Shown here: positions 23,355 through 33,640 of the stretch, in pieces | Position numbering within the stretch: position 1 is the first letter of the stretch | Layout: every line of letters begins with the position of its first letter | Source: Solidesulfovibrio sp. | GTDB lineage: Bacteria > Desulfobacterota > Desulfovibrionia > Desulfovibrionales > Desulfovibrionaceae | Length of the DNA stretch: 33,640 nucleotides | Reading direction: 5' to 3' | Assembly: GCF_029978005.1 (NCBI RefSeq) | Contig: NZ_JARKOZ010000018.1 | Coordinates: 1-33,640 of the forward strand | Notes under the pieces: model-generated | Database searches by the model: none | Told to the model about the DNA's origin: nothing | The model's input: only the letters and a program-made list of their open reading frames with translations | Translations under genes and position numbers: made by a program

Positions 23355-24434
23355 ATGAAGCGCCTGACCGTTCCCGCCCTGCTGGCCCTGCTGCTCGCCG
23401 TGCTGCTTTGGGCCTGCATGAGCGGCGCATTGAACGCCTATTGGCAGTCCGTGATCCTGTTCATGGGCGTCAACATCATCCTGTCGTCGAGTCTCAACAT
23501 CATCAACGGCAACATGGGCGAATTCTCCTGCGGCCATGCCGGGTTCATGGCCGTTGGCGCCTACGTCTCCTCTTTGCTGTCCGTGGCCCTTTTCACCAAG
23601 AGCGCCGTGTTCGGCGAACCGCTGCTCTCGCCCGACCTGGCCGTGTGGCTTTTCCCGCTGGTTCTGCTGGCCGGGGCCTTGGCCGCCTCGGTGGTCGGCC
23701 TGCTCGTGGCCATCCCGTCGTTCAAGACCCGGGGCGACTATCTGGCCATCATCACCATCGCCGCCGCCTATATCGTCAAGTCCACCATCGAGAACATCGG
23801 CGTCATCGGCGGGGCCAGGGGATTCATGGGCATGGGCGGCGTCATGAACGCCATGACCGCCACCGCCAACCTGCCCTGGATCATGATCTGGGTCTTCGTC
23901 GGCACGGTCTTTTCCGTGTGGCTCATCCGCCGCTTCATCTATTCCACCTTCGGCAAGGGCGTGGACGCCATCAGCCAGGACGAGATCGCGGCCGAGATCA
24001 TGAGCGTCGACACCGACCGGGTCAAACTGGTGGCCTTCATGGTCTCCTGCGGCCTGGCCGGCCTGGCCGGCGGCCTGTTCGCCCACATCCTGGGCTACGT
24101 CAATCCGGGCACGTTCACGATACTCAAGTCCACGGAAATCATGGTCATGGTCTATCTCGGCGGCATGGGCTCCCTGTCCGGCTCCGTCCTGGCCGCCATC
24201 CTCATGACGCTTTTGATCGAGTACCTGCGGGACGCCTTCGGCTACATCAACACCTTCCTGCACTACATTTCCGTCATCCCGGATTCCTACGAGGTGACGC
24301 AGGTCTGGAAGTGGGTGCTGATCCCGCTGCTGCTCGTTTTGCTGATGCAGTTTCGGCCCGAGGGCATCATGGGGCGTCGCGAGCTGGCCGACGTGTTCCC
24401 GGGGCTGCGCAAATTCTACAAGTTCAAGGGGTAG
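23355..24434 (+). CDS. livM: Liv-type ABC transporter permease (LivM)
   Basis: A 359-residue inner-membrane protein of the LivM family with eight to ten helices. Recognisable pieces are LNIINGNMGEFSCGHAGFMAVGAYVSS near the N-terminus, IPSFKTRGDYLAIITIA, GGARGFMGMGGV, and in the C-terminal half CGLAGLAGGLFAHILGYVNPG plus EIMVMVYLGGMGSLSGSV. It pairs with LivH. The ATG at 23355 follows AAGGGGG. The C-terminus ends in a basic KFYKFKG. The next gene, livG, starts three bases after the stop, typical of a coupled operon. Confidence 0.93.
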   Translation: MKRLTVPALLALLLAVLLWACMSGALNAYWQSVILFMGVNIILSSSLNIINGNMGEFSCGHAGFMAVGAYVSSLLSVALFTKSAVFGEPLLSPDLAVWLFPLVLLAGALAASVVGLLVAIPSFKTRGDYLAIITIAAAYIVKSTIENIGVIGGARGFMGMGGVMNAMTATANLPWIMIWVFVGTVFSVWLIRRFIYSTFGKGVDAISQDEIAAEIMSVDTDRVKLVAFMVSCGLAGLAGGLFAHILGYVNPGTFTILKSTEIMVMVYLGGMGSLSGSVLAAILMTLLIEYLRDAFGYINTFLHYISVIPDSYEVTQVWKWVLIPLLLVLLMQFRPEGIMGRRELADVFPGLRKFYKFKG

Positions 24435-24437
24435 GCC

Positions 24438-25205
24438 GTGGCGCTGCTGGAAGTAAATGAAATGACGCAGTACTTCGGCGGGCTGTGCGCCGTGTCGGAG
24501 TTTTCGGTGGCCCTTGACGAGGGCCAGATGGTGGCGCTGATCGGCCCCAACGGCGCGGGCAAGACCACGGTCTTCAACCTCGTCAGCGGCTTCTACAAGC
24601 CCACGCGCGGCGAGATCCTCTTCAAGGGCCAGTCCATCAAGGGGCTCAAGCCCCACCAGGTCACGGCCCGGGGCATCGCCCGCACCTTCCAGAACATCCG
24701 GTTGTGGTTCGACATGACGGTGCTCGACAACATCCGCATCGCCCAGCACCACGCCCTGGGCTACGGCCTGCTCGACTGCTTCCTGCGCACCCCGCGCTAC
24801 ATGCAGCGCGAGCGCGACATCGAGGACCACGCCATGGAGCTGCTCTCGCGCCTGGGCCTGGGCGAGGTGGCCCACGAGTTTCCCAAGAACCTGCCCTACG
24901 GCGTGCAGCGCCTGGTGGAGATCGCCAGGGCGCTGTCCACCAGGCCGGCGCTTTTGATGCTCGACGAGCCCGCCGCCGGGCTCAACTCCTCCGACGTGGA
25001 GGGGCTGATCAAGCTCATCGCCGACATCCACAAGGATTTCGGCCTGGCCATCTGGATGATCGAGCACCAGATGGACGTGGTCATGAGCCTGTGTTCGTGG
25101 ATCAAGGTCATCGATTTCGGGGCCACCATCGCCGAGGGTTCGCCCGAGGAGATCCAGAACAACCCCGAAGTCATCAAAGCCTATCTGGGAGACGATACAA
25201 TCTGA
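24438..25205 (+). CDS. livG: Liv-type ABC transporter ATP-binding protein (LivG)
   Basis: A 255-residue cytoplasmic ATPase that powers LivHM. Walker A is GPNGAGKTT (about residues 36-44), the signature region is LPYGVQRLVEIARAL (a variant of LSGGQ), Walker B is LLMLDEPAAGLN, and the switch His lies in IEHQMDVVM. The LivG-type insertion FKGQSIKGLKPHQVTARGIARTFQN is present. The start is GTG at 24438, three bases after livM. The stop shares one base with the start of livF (TGATG), so translation is coupled. Confidence 0.95.
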   Translation: MALLEVNEMTQYFGGLCAVSEFSVALDEGQMVALIGPNGAGKTTVFNLVSGFYKPTRGEILFKGQSIKGLKPHQVTARGIARTFQNIRLWFDMTVLDNIRIAQHHALGYGLLDCFLRTPRYMQRERDIEDHAMELLSRLGLGEVAHEFPKNLPYGVQRLVEIARALSTRPALLMLDEPAAGLNSSDVEGLIKLIADIHKDFGLAIWMIEHQMDVVMSLCSWIKVIDFGATIAEGSPEEIQNNPEVIKAYLGDDTI

Positions 25206-25933
25206 TGCTGCTCTCCGTTGAAAACCTCCGGGTCAAGTACGGCAACATCGAGGCCCTGCACGGCATCTCCTTCCACGTGAACCGCGGGGAGATCGTCGCG
25301 CTGATCGGGGCCAACGGCGCGGGCAAGACCACCACGCTCCTTTCCATCATGCGCCTGCCGCCCCCCGAAGCCCCCAAGGTGGTGGAGGGCGACATCAAGT
25401 ACGAGGGGAAGTCCATCCTGTCCATGGAGCCCCACGACGTGGTGCGCAAGCTCCACATGGACCTCTCCCCCGAAGGCCGGCGCATCTTCGGCAACCTCAC
25501 GGTCATGGAGAACCTGGTGCTCGCCACCTACGCCCGCAAGGACGGGGAGGAGGCCGTGGCCCGCGACCTCGACCGGGTGCTGTCGCTTTTCCCGCGCCTG
25601 TCCGAGCGGCGCAGGCAGCGCAGCGAATCGCTCTCCGGCGGCGAGCAGCAGATGCTGGCCGTGGGCCGGGCCATCATGACCGGCTGCGACTTCATCCTCC
25701 TCGACGAGCCGAGCATGGGCCTGGCCCCGCTGCTCATGTACGAGATGTTCCGCACGCTCAAAAAGCTCAACGAGCAGGGGCTCACCATCCTTTTGATCGA
25801 GCAGAACGCCAAGGTGGCCCTGTCGTTCGCCCACCGGGGCTACGTGCTGGACACCGGCGAGATCAAGACCTCGGGCACGGCCGAGGAGCTCAAGTGCGAC
25901 CCCGAAGTGAAAAAGGCCTATCTCGGCGGCTGA
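25205..25933 (+). CDS. livF: Liv-type ABC transporter ATP-binding protein (LivF)
   Basis: A 242-residue ATPase, partner of LivG. Walker A is GANGAGKTT (about residues 35-43), followed by the LivF mark LSPEGRRIFGNLTVMENL, signature LSGGEQQMLAVGRAIM, Walker B ILLDEPSMGLAP and the switch His-region LLIEQNAKVALSF. It has LivF's usual length and lacks the LivG insertion. ATG 25205 overlaps the livG stop by one base. It is the last gene of the operon and is followed by a strong terminator. Confidence 0.95.
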   Translation: MLLSVENLRVKYGNIEALHGISFHVNRGEIVALIGANGAGKTTTLLSIMRLPPPEAPKVVEGDIKYEGKSILSMEPHDVVRKLHMDLSPEGRRIFGNLTVMENLVLATYARKDGEEAVARDLDRVLSLFPRLSERRRQRSESLSGGEQQMLAVGRAIMTGCDFILLDEPSMGLAPLLMYEMFRTLKKLNEQGLTILLIEQNAKVALSFAHRGYVLDTGEIKTSGTAEELKCDPEVKKAYLGG

Positions 25934-25954
25934 GGTAGCCCGCAACGACGCTTG

Positions 25955-25989
25955 AAACCCGGCCGGGCGTTCGCCCGGCCGGGTTTTTT
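25955..25989 (+). terminator. Strong rho-independent terminator after livF
   Basis: AAACCCGGCCGGGCG and its exact complement CGCCCGGCCGGGTTT around a two-base loop, followed by further Ts. It closes the transporter operon. Confidence 0.9.
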
Positions 25990-26053
25990 CATTTGGTCCA
26001 TGACTTGCTTGTAACCGCCTGCCGGCCGCCGCGTCGGCAGTTTCTGCCTTTTC

Positions 26054-26071
26054 CCGGCACGCCTCTTGCCA
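26054..26071 (+). promoter_or_regulatory. Sigma-54 (RpoN) promoter
   Basis: CCGGCACGCCTCTTGCCA: GG at 26056-26057 and GC at 26068-26069 with exactly ten bases between, and the flanking GGCACG and TTGC match the -24/-12 consensus closely (a C replaces T before the GG). The predicted start of transcription is about 26080, 50 bases ahead of the Ser/Thr-rich gene. Sigma-54 needs an activator ATPase and in this group often drives flagellar or metabolic genes. Confidence 0.75.
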
Positions 26072-26130
26072 CTCTCCCAGCGGGGAACGCCTCGCCCGGC
26101 AAAAATTTCCCGCCCAAAGGAGAGATGGAC

Positions 26131-27270
26131 ATGAGCGTATCATCCGTAGGTCAGTCATCGAGCGACTACTGGCTCCAGCAATTGCTTGCCAGCTACGGGC
26201 AGACCTCTTCCACCGGCAGCCAGTCGTCCGTCCTCAGTCTCCTGTCGCAGGGAAGCGACGCCACCGACGCCACGTCGGCAACTTCTTCCGGGTCCTCGTC
26301 GTCCACGTCGAGTTCCGCCGGAAGCTTCAACGACATCCTCGCCGCCCTCCTGGCCGGAAACGGCTCCCTGTCCTACGACATGGAAACGGGAACGCTGACC
26401 ACGGCCAGCCAGGACGAAGAGGGCGACACGCCGTCCCCGCCGCCCATGGACGGGGCCCAGGGCGGATCCGGCGAGTTGAACCGGTCCGAGTCCACCACGA
26501 CCAACGCGGATGGTTCCACGACCACCACCGCCACGTTGACGGACTCCAGCGGCAACCAGGTCGGCACCGAAAAGACCGTCGCCAACGCCGACGGCTCCTA
26601 CACCACCACCATCACCATGACCGACCCGTCGGGCAACTCCACCACCCGGACCATCACCGGGGAAAACACTTCCGACGGGTTCAAGGAAACCGAAACCCTC
26701 ACGGACGGCGACGGCAACGTCCTGGAGTCCGGCAGCATGCTGACGGCTTCCGACGGCAGCGTCACCGCCACCATCACCCGAAACGGCCCGGACGGCGGCT
26801 CCGTGACGGAAAACGCCAGCTACGACGCCGACGGCAACCTGGTCTCCTCGTCCACCTCGTCCACGGCCGCGACGACCGCGACCGCCGACGCCTCGAGCGC
26901 CTCCTCGACCTCGTCGTCGAGCACGTCGAGCTCTTCGAGTTCCTCGGGCTCTTCCGGAGCGTCCTCTTCCGGCTCTTCGGACGACAGCGACAACACCACC
27001 ACCGTGACCATGACCTTCACCTCCGAAGGCATCCAGGAAACCACCACCGTGACGGACGCCGACGGCAACATCGTCAGCCAGTCCACCAAGGAGATTCCCT
27101 TCAGTTCCACGGCCGAGGGCCAGGCCTACGGCTCGTCGCTGAAAAAGGGCGACGACCTGACCGACCTGCTCGGGCAGTACGCCGCCAACCGCTACGACGC
27201 CTACCAGAATTCCTACGAGCAGCAGGCCATGCAACTGGGCTCCGACGGGGGCGTCGACCTGCAGGCCTAG
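26131..27270 (+). CDS. Ser/Thr-rich low-complexity repeat protein, sigma-54-driven
   Basis: A 379-residue acidic protein with no signal peptide and no membrane segment. The N-terminus (about 1-35, Gln/Ser/Tyr-rich, SDYWLQQLLASYGQ) is followed by degenerate repeats of about 22 residues built on NADGSTTTTATLTDSSGNQVG: copies at about 125, 152, 190, 215 and 305 share Asp-Gly/Asn then Thr-rich strands. From about 237 to 288 it is almost pure Ser with Thr and Ala. The C-terminal 50 residues are ordered-looking (YAANRYDAYQNSYEQQAMQL). ATG 26131 fits AGGAG eight bases upstream; ATG 26125 is too close. The repeats resemble beta-strand repeats of surface proteins; I cannot name a family. Export through a flagellar or type I route is possible. 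Confidence 0.75.
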   Translation: MSVSSVGQSSSDYWLQQLLASYGQTSSTGSQSSVLSLLSQGSDATDATSATSSGSSSSTSSSAGSFNDILAALLAGNGSLSYDMETGTLTTASQDEEGDTPSPPPMDGAQGGSGELNRSESTTTNADGSTTTTATLTDSSGNQVGTEKTVANADGSYTTTITMTDPSGNSTTRTITGENTSDGFKETETLTDGDGNVLESGSMLTASDGSVTATITRNGPDGGSVTENASYDADGNLVSSSTSSTAATTATADASSASSTSSSSTSSSSSSSGSSGASSSGSSDDSDNTTTVTMTFTSEGIQETTTVTDADGNIVSQSTKEIPFSSTAEGQAYGSSLKKGDDLTDLLGQYAANRYDAYQNSYEQQAMQLGSDGGVDLQA

Positions 27271-27365
27271 CCAGGCAACAAAAGGAGCGCGCCGGCCTCG
27301 AAGGGGCGAGGGCGCGTTTCGAGGACGCGACGCCGCGCGGACCGACGGGCGCGGCGGTCTCCAAG

Positions 27366-27394
27366 GGCGGCCCCCGCGGGCCGCCTTTGTTGTT
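27366..27394 (+). terminator. Terminator after Ser/Thr-rich gene
   Basis: GGCGGCCC and GGGCCGCC around a four-base loop, followed by TTTGTTGTT. Lies about 95 bases after the stop. Confidence 0.7.
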
Positions 27395-27496
27395 GGCGGC
27401 CGGGCCGATTCATGACAGTTTGGGAAGGGTGGAGCCGTGGGGCGATTGTCCGCCCGGGCCGGAGAAGCGCCCGGTCTCGGAGCGTGGAGGGCCTGC

Positions 27497-27889
27497 ATGC
27501 GCAACAAGTTCCTGGGCACGGGCGAGCCGGGCTGGCGCCCGGTGCGCAAAATCCTGGTGGTCCTGTCGGGGCTGCGCTTCGCCGTGGTCTACGACGTGAG
27601 CGTGGCCTGGAAGGCGGCGGTCTCGGCCGTGGCGCTCCTGGTCTTCGCCCTGGCCGGCCATTGGCGGGATTTCCTGATCGTGCTCGTGGCCACGGGCCAG
27701 ATGCTGGCCGTGGAGCTCATCAATTCCGCCATAGAAGGGGTGTGCGACTTCCTGGTGGACCGGGAGGACCGGCGCATCAAGGCCATAAAGGACATGGCCG
27801 CCGCCGGGGCCGGCATCGGCATCGCCTTCTGGCTGCTGGTGATCGTCTGGGAGGCGGGCTACCTGTTCGACGCCTGGCCCGGCCCCTGA
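27497..27889 (+). CDS. dgkA: Diacylglycerol kinase, DgkA family
   Basis: A 130-residue integral membrane enzyme that phosphorylates diacylglycerol (or undecaprenol) and recycles lipid. The family mark is VELINSAIEGVCDFLVD (about 74-90), including the catalytic Glu-Asn-Ser-Ala-Ile-Glu set, preceded by the first helices (FAVVYDVSVAWKAAVSAVALLVFALAG) and followed by IKAIKDMAAAGAGIGIAFW. Three transmembrane helices match the family. ATG 27497 has GGAGG six bases upstream; a longer upstream frame lacks a good site. A GC hairpin follows the stop. Confidence 0.93.
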   Translation: MRNKFLGTGEPGWRPVRKILVVLSGLRFAVVYDVSVAWKAAVSAVALLVFALAGHWRDFLIVLVATGQMLAVELINSAIEGVCDFLVDREDRRIKAIKDMAAAGAGIGIAFWLLVIVWEAGYLFDAWPGP

Positions 27890-27910
27890 GGCGGCGGCGC
27901 ATCCGCCGCC
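27890..27910. terminator. GC hairpin between dgkA and a convergent gene
   Basis: GGCGGCGG and CCGCCGCC around a five-base loop, directly after the dgkA stop, in the 134-base gap to the minus-strand gene. There is no T-run. Confidence 0.4.
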
Positions 27911-28023
27911 GCCCTGACCGGAAAGGGCAGCGGCGCTTGCTTCACGTCCCTGCGCCGTTGCCCGGAAGGTCCTGCCGGTGGCGGGCCGCGCCGCCGCCGA
28001 CGGAGGCGGGCGGGGGGCGCGGC

Positions 28024-28308
28024 CTAGAATTTTCCCCTGGCCCGGGCCAGGGCCTCCTTGAGGTCGGCCAGGGCGGTCTCGAAGCCCTCGCGCAGCTCGG
28101 AGAGGGCGTCGCCGCCGCCTTTTCGCAACAGCGTCAGCTTGTACCGCGCCCTGTCGTATTTCTCGAGCAGGTGCTCGAGCTCTCCTTCCCATCGATCGAA
28201 AAAGTCCGGGCCCTTTTCCTTGGCCGAGGCCCTGGCGGATTCGATCTTGGCCTTGTATCCGGCCAGCACTTCCTCCATGTCGACGCCGAAAGGCTTTTTC
28301 CCGTCCAT
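28024..28308 (-). CDS. Small helical coiled-coil protein, unknown
   Basis: A 94-residue cytoplasmic protein with heptad-like Leu/Ala spacing: residues about 12-30, 40-62 (EGELEHLLEKYDRARYKLTLL) and 72-94. It is highly charged with no catalytic motif. The ATG at 28308 has GGAGGG five bases upstream on the minus strand. It has no obvious partner nearby and is convergent with dgkA. The function is unknown. Confidence 0.65.
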   Translation of the reverse strand: MDGKKPFGVDMEEVLAGYKAKIESARASAKEKGPDFFDRWEGELEHLLEKYDRARYKLTLLRKGGGDALSELREGFETALADLKEALARARGKF

Positions 28309-28629
28309 ACGTCCCTCCGGGTGGCGTTATGTCCGGGAAACTACAGGAAGGGCGGGGCAGTGGCAATATTTTCCCAGCCTCCCTTCCTCTCTTGCGGAGC
28401 CGTCCCGTGTCTGCTAAGAAGATGCACAGTTAGGAGGTCGGGCGGCGTCGTTCCGGGGAGGAAAAGAGACGTCCGCCCCCTGGTCAAGTCCCGAAGGCGA
28501 CTTATGTCTTGCTCCAGACGTCCGCATACACGGCTGCCCGGCGCGGCCCTTGGTCGCCGGGAAAAGCAAGCGGGACGTCTCGCCAACGGAATGCAACGCT
28601 CAACGTGCTTGTATCCAAGGAGGAAGGCC
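28309..28629. other. 321-bp region before the outer-membrane protein gene
   Basis: No convincing gene. It should hold the promoters for the minus-strand coiled-coil gene and for the outer-membrane protein gene. I see no clear -35/-10 or sigma-54 pair. Ribosome-site-like AGGAGG stretches at 28433-28438 and 28619-28624; the second fits the downstream start. Confidence 0.4.
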
Positions 28630-29247
28630 ATGAACGCGCGTGTGCAAAAGATTTTGGTGCTGATGCTGGCGGCCTTTATCGGCCTGACGGCGCTGCCCTC
28701 CCGCTCCTTCGCCATCGGCGAGGCGGGCACTGTCTACGTCACGCCGGAATTCGGCGTCTACGGCACCGGGCAGAAGGCGGTGGAATCCTACCTGACCTTC
28801 GGCGCCAACGGCGGCTATTTCGTCATGGACGGCCTGTCCATCGGCCTGGAAGCCCTGGCCTATTCGTTCAACCAGAAGAAGATCGACCGCAACACCGCCG
28901 CCGGCTCCTTCGTCAACGCGGTGGCCACCCATGAGGGTTATTCCCAGAATCCCTGGGCCTTCGGCGCCAACGCCCTGATCCGCTACTACCCCGTGCGCAC
29001 CGACAAGGCGGCCATGTTCATCGGCACCGGCATCGGCGGCATCTTCTCGAACGACCGGATCCCGTTCTGGGAGAACGGCGGCAAGGGCAACTACTCCAAC
29101 CCGACCTGGCCCGTGGACATCGGTTTCACCGTGGCCTTCAGCCCGTCCGTGTCCTTCGAGATCGCCGGCCGCTACCAGCGCATCGGCTTCGACAACCACG
29201 GCATCGACGGCTGGGGTGGCCATGCCGGCTTCCGCTTCACTTTCTAG
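28630..29247 (+). CDS. Outer-membrane beta-barrel protein
   Basis: A 205-residue protein with a signal peptide (about 1-28, ending SFA) and a mature part of alternating polar and hydrophobic strands rich in Gly and Tyr: VYVTPEFGVYGTG, LTFGANGGYFVMDGLSIGLEALAYSF, WAFGANALIRYYPV, and the C-terminal GGHAGFRFTF ending in Phe, the usual signal for BamA-assisted insertion. It looks like an eight-stranded OmpA/OmpW-style barrel. ATG 28630 follows AAGGAGGAAGG. A very strong terminator lies 32 bases after the stop. Confidence 0.85.
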   Translation: MNARVQKILVLMLAAFIGLTALPSRSFAIGEAGTVYVTPEFGVYGTGQKAVESYLTFGANGGYFVMDGLSIGLEALAYSFNQKKIDRNTAAGSFVNAVATHEGYSQNPWAFGANALIRYYPVRTDKAAMFIGTGIGGIFSNDRIPFWENGGKGNYSNPTWPVDIGFTVAFSPSVSFEIAGRYQRIGFDNHGIDGWGGHAGFRFTF

Positions 29248-29279
29248 GCTGACAAACTCCGAGAAGTAGGGTAATACGT

Positions 29280-29322
29280 CAGGCCCTCCCGCCCGCACAG
29301 GGTGGGAGGGCCTGTTTTTTTT
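29280..29322 (+). terminator. Strong rho-independent terminator
   Basis: CAGGCCCTCCCGCCC (29280-29294), a five-base loop and GGGTGGGAGGGCCTG (29300-29314; one G-U pair), then eight Ts. It isolates the str operon from upstream transcription. Confidence 0.93.
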
Positions 29323-29342
29323 GCCGGCTGACCCATTGCCGC

Positions 29343-29371
29343 TTGACACGGCTTGGCGATGGGTCTATATG
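29343..29371 (+). promoter_or_regulatory. Strong sigma-70 promoter of the str operon
   Basis: TTGACA (29343-29348), exact consensus, 17 bases, then TATATG (29366-29371). Transcription should begin about 29378, about 40 bases before rpsL. Confidence 0.88.
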
Positions 29372-29418
29372 CCTCTGTCTTTGCCATACACTACGATTTT
29401 TCTTGAACGGAGACGGCT

Positions 29419-29790
29419 ATGCCCACGATCAATCAACTTATCCGCAAGGAGCGGGCCAAGGTGGCCAAGCGCCGCAAGACGCCCGCCCTGCAAGCCTGCC
29501 CGCAGCGCCGGGGCGTGTGCACCCGCGTGTACACGACCACGCCCAAAAAGCCGAACTCGGCTTTGCGCAAAGTCGCCCGCGTGCGTCTGACCAACGGCAT
29601 CGAGGTGACCTCGTACATCCCGGGCGAAGGCCACAACCTGCAGGAACACTCGGTGGTGATGATCCGGGGCGGCCGCGTCAAGGACCTTCCCGGCGTGCGT
29701 TACCACATCATCCGCGGCACGCTCGACACCGCCGGCGTGTCCGATCGTCGCCAGGGCCGTTCCAAGTACGGCGCCAAGCGGCCCAAGTAA
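29419..29790 (+). CDS. rpsL: 30S ribosomal protein S12
   Basis: A 123-residue ribosomal protein at the decoding centre. It carries the conserved PTINQLIRK start, [19 protein letters not shown] and [13 protein letters not shown], with Lys at both positions where streptomycin-resistance substitutions usually occur. Length matches the family. First gene of the str operon, behind the strong promoter at 29343. Confidence 0.98.
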   Translation: MPTINQLIRKERAKVAKRRKTPALQACPQRRGVCTRVYTTTPKKPNSALRKVARVRLTNGIEVTSYIPGEGHNLQEHSVVMIRGGRVKDLPGVRYHIIRGTLDTAGVSDRRQGRSKYGAKRPK

Positions 29791-29814
29791 TTCCGGACAA
29801 AGGAGAAAGCGCGT

Positions 29815-30285
29815 ATGCCGCGTAAAGGTCCCGTATCCAAGCGTTCGGTGCTGCCCGATCCGAAGTTCGGCAGCCATCTGGTGATGAAGTTCATCAACCG
29901 TCTGATGTACGACGGCAAGAAGGGCGTGGCCGAGGGTATTTTCTACAAGGCCGTGGACGTCCTGGCCGAGAAGTCCGGCGAGGATCCCTTGAAGGCCTTC
30001 GAGAAGGCCGTGGCCAACGTCAAGCCCCACATGGAAGTCAAGCCCCGCCGGGTCGGCGGCGCCACCTACCAGGTGCCCATGGAAGTGCGGCCCGAGCGGC
30101 AGCTGACCCTGGCCCTGCGCTGGCTGGTCGGCAACGCCCGCTCCCGCGGCGAGAAGGGCATGGCGGAGAAGCTGTCGGGCGAACTGCTGGACGCCTATCA
30201 CAATCGCGGCGGCGCCGTGAAAAAGAAAGAGGATACGCACCGCATGGCGGACGCCAACAAGGCGTTTGCCCATTACCGGTGGTAG
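29815..30285 (+). CDS. rpsG: 30S ribosomal protein S7
   Basis: A 156-residue primary assembly protein of the small subunit head. It starts [16 protein letters not shown], contains [22 protein letters not shown] and [27 protein letters not shown]. The ATG at 29815 follows AAAGGAG, 24 bases after rpsL; fusA follows after 18 bases. Normal length for the family. Confidence 0.98.
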   Translation: MPRKGPVSKRSVLPDPKFGSHLVMKFINRLMYDGKKGVAEGIFYKAVDVLAEKSGEDPLKAFEKAVANVKPHMEVKPRRVGGATYQVPMEVRPERQLTLALRWLVGNARSRGEKGMAEKLSGELLDAYHNRGGAVKKKEDTHRMADANKAFAHYRW

Positions 30286-30303
30286 TCGCACAAGGAACGC
30301 GTC

Positions 30304-32376
<2,073 letters not shown>

Positions 32377-32394
32377 CGTCCGGCGCGCCGGACG
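32377..32394. terminator. 18-base perfect palindrome after fusA
   Basis: CGTCCGGCGCGCCGGACG begins on the base after the fusA stop. There is no T-run; perhaps a partial terminator or mRNA stabiliser inside the operon, allowing different levels of fusA and tuf. Confidence 0.4.
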
Positions 32395-32446
32395 AGGGTG
32401 AAGCAAAACAACGACCCGCCACGGCGGAAAGTTCCAGGGGGACGAC

Positions 32447-33640
<1,194 letters not shown>

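Noticed and set aside
20863-23430. Very long minus-strand open frame (855 codons) opposite the transporter genes
   Set aside because: It is antisense to clearly identified livJ-type and livH genes, has His/Gly/Gln/Asp-rich low-complexity composition and no recognisable domain. It is a GC-bias artefact.

Overview
The window is a GC-rich bacterial chromosomal segment with a housekeeping core (str operon, branched-chain amino acid transporter, formyltetrahydrofolate deformylase, alanine dehydrogenase). Protein style, a likely sigma-54 promoter, GC-rich intergenic palindromes and the overall gene complement suggest a delta-proteobacterium of the Desulfovibrio/Solidesulfovibrio type. That assignment is inference from recall, not a database result.

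Layout. 1-3095: the end of an SbcD-like metallophosphoesterase, a small coiled-coil protein, an AT-rich insertion carrying one six-helix membrane protein, then the C-terminal half (no Walker A) of an SbcC/Rad50-type ATPase. 3210-3868 (minus): a tiny secreted Cys-rich peptide and a CBS-domain protein. 4012-5356: a cupin and a cupin/AraC regulator. 5420-8016 (minus): a polytopic membrane protein overlapping an MscS channel with a cyclic-nucleotide-binding domain. 8084-10845: TatD nuclease, a radical SAM/SPASM-like protein and an unknown protein. 10960-12214: two convergent response-regulator proteins (stand-alone receiver; receiver-HPt). 12284-15121 (minus): DUF4911-like protein, M24 aminopeptidase, UGM-like flavoprotein. 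15351-16879: an RRM protein and a TPR protein flanking a 485-bp gap. 17120-18583: a DUF4831-like lipoprotein. 18634-20829: PurU and alanine dehydrogenase, divergent. 21097-25933: a complete liv-type ABC transporter (binding protein, two permeases, two ATPases) ending in a strong terminator. 26131-27270: a Ser/Thr-rich repeat protein behind a near-consensus sigma-54 promoter. 27497-29247: DgkA, a small coiled-coil protein and an outer-membrane beta-barrel protein. 29343-33640: a strong sigma-70 promoter and rpsL-rpsG-fusA-tuf.

The least ordinary part is the first 3.1 kb. A metallophosphoesterase/ATPase pair resembling a Mre11-Rad50 (SbcD-SbcC) complex is split by a sharply AT-rich membrane-protein gene, and the ATPase now lacks its nucleotide-binding N-terminal half. 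This could be a defence-type cassette, an unusual split ATPase, or a locus broken by insertion. The second is the sigma-54-driven repeat protein at 26131. No CRISPR array, tRNA, rRNA, transposase or integrase was seen.
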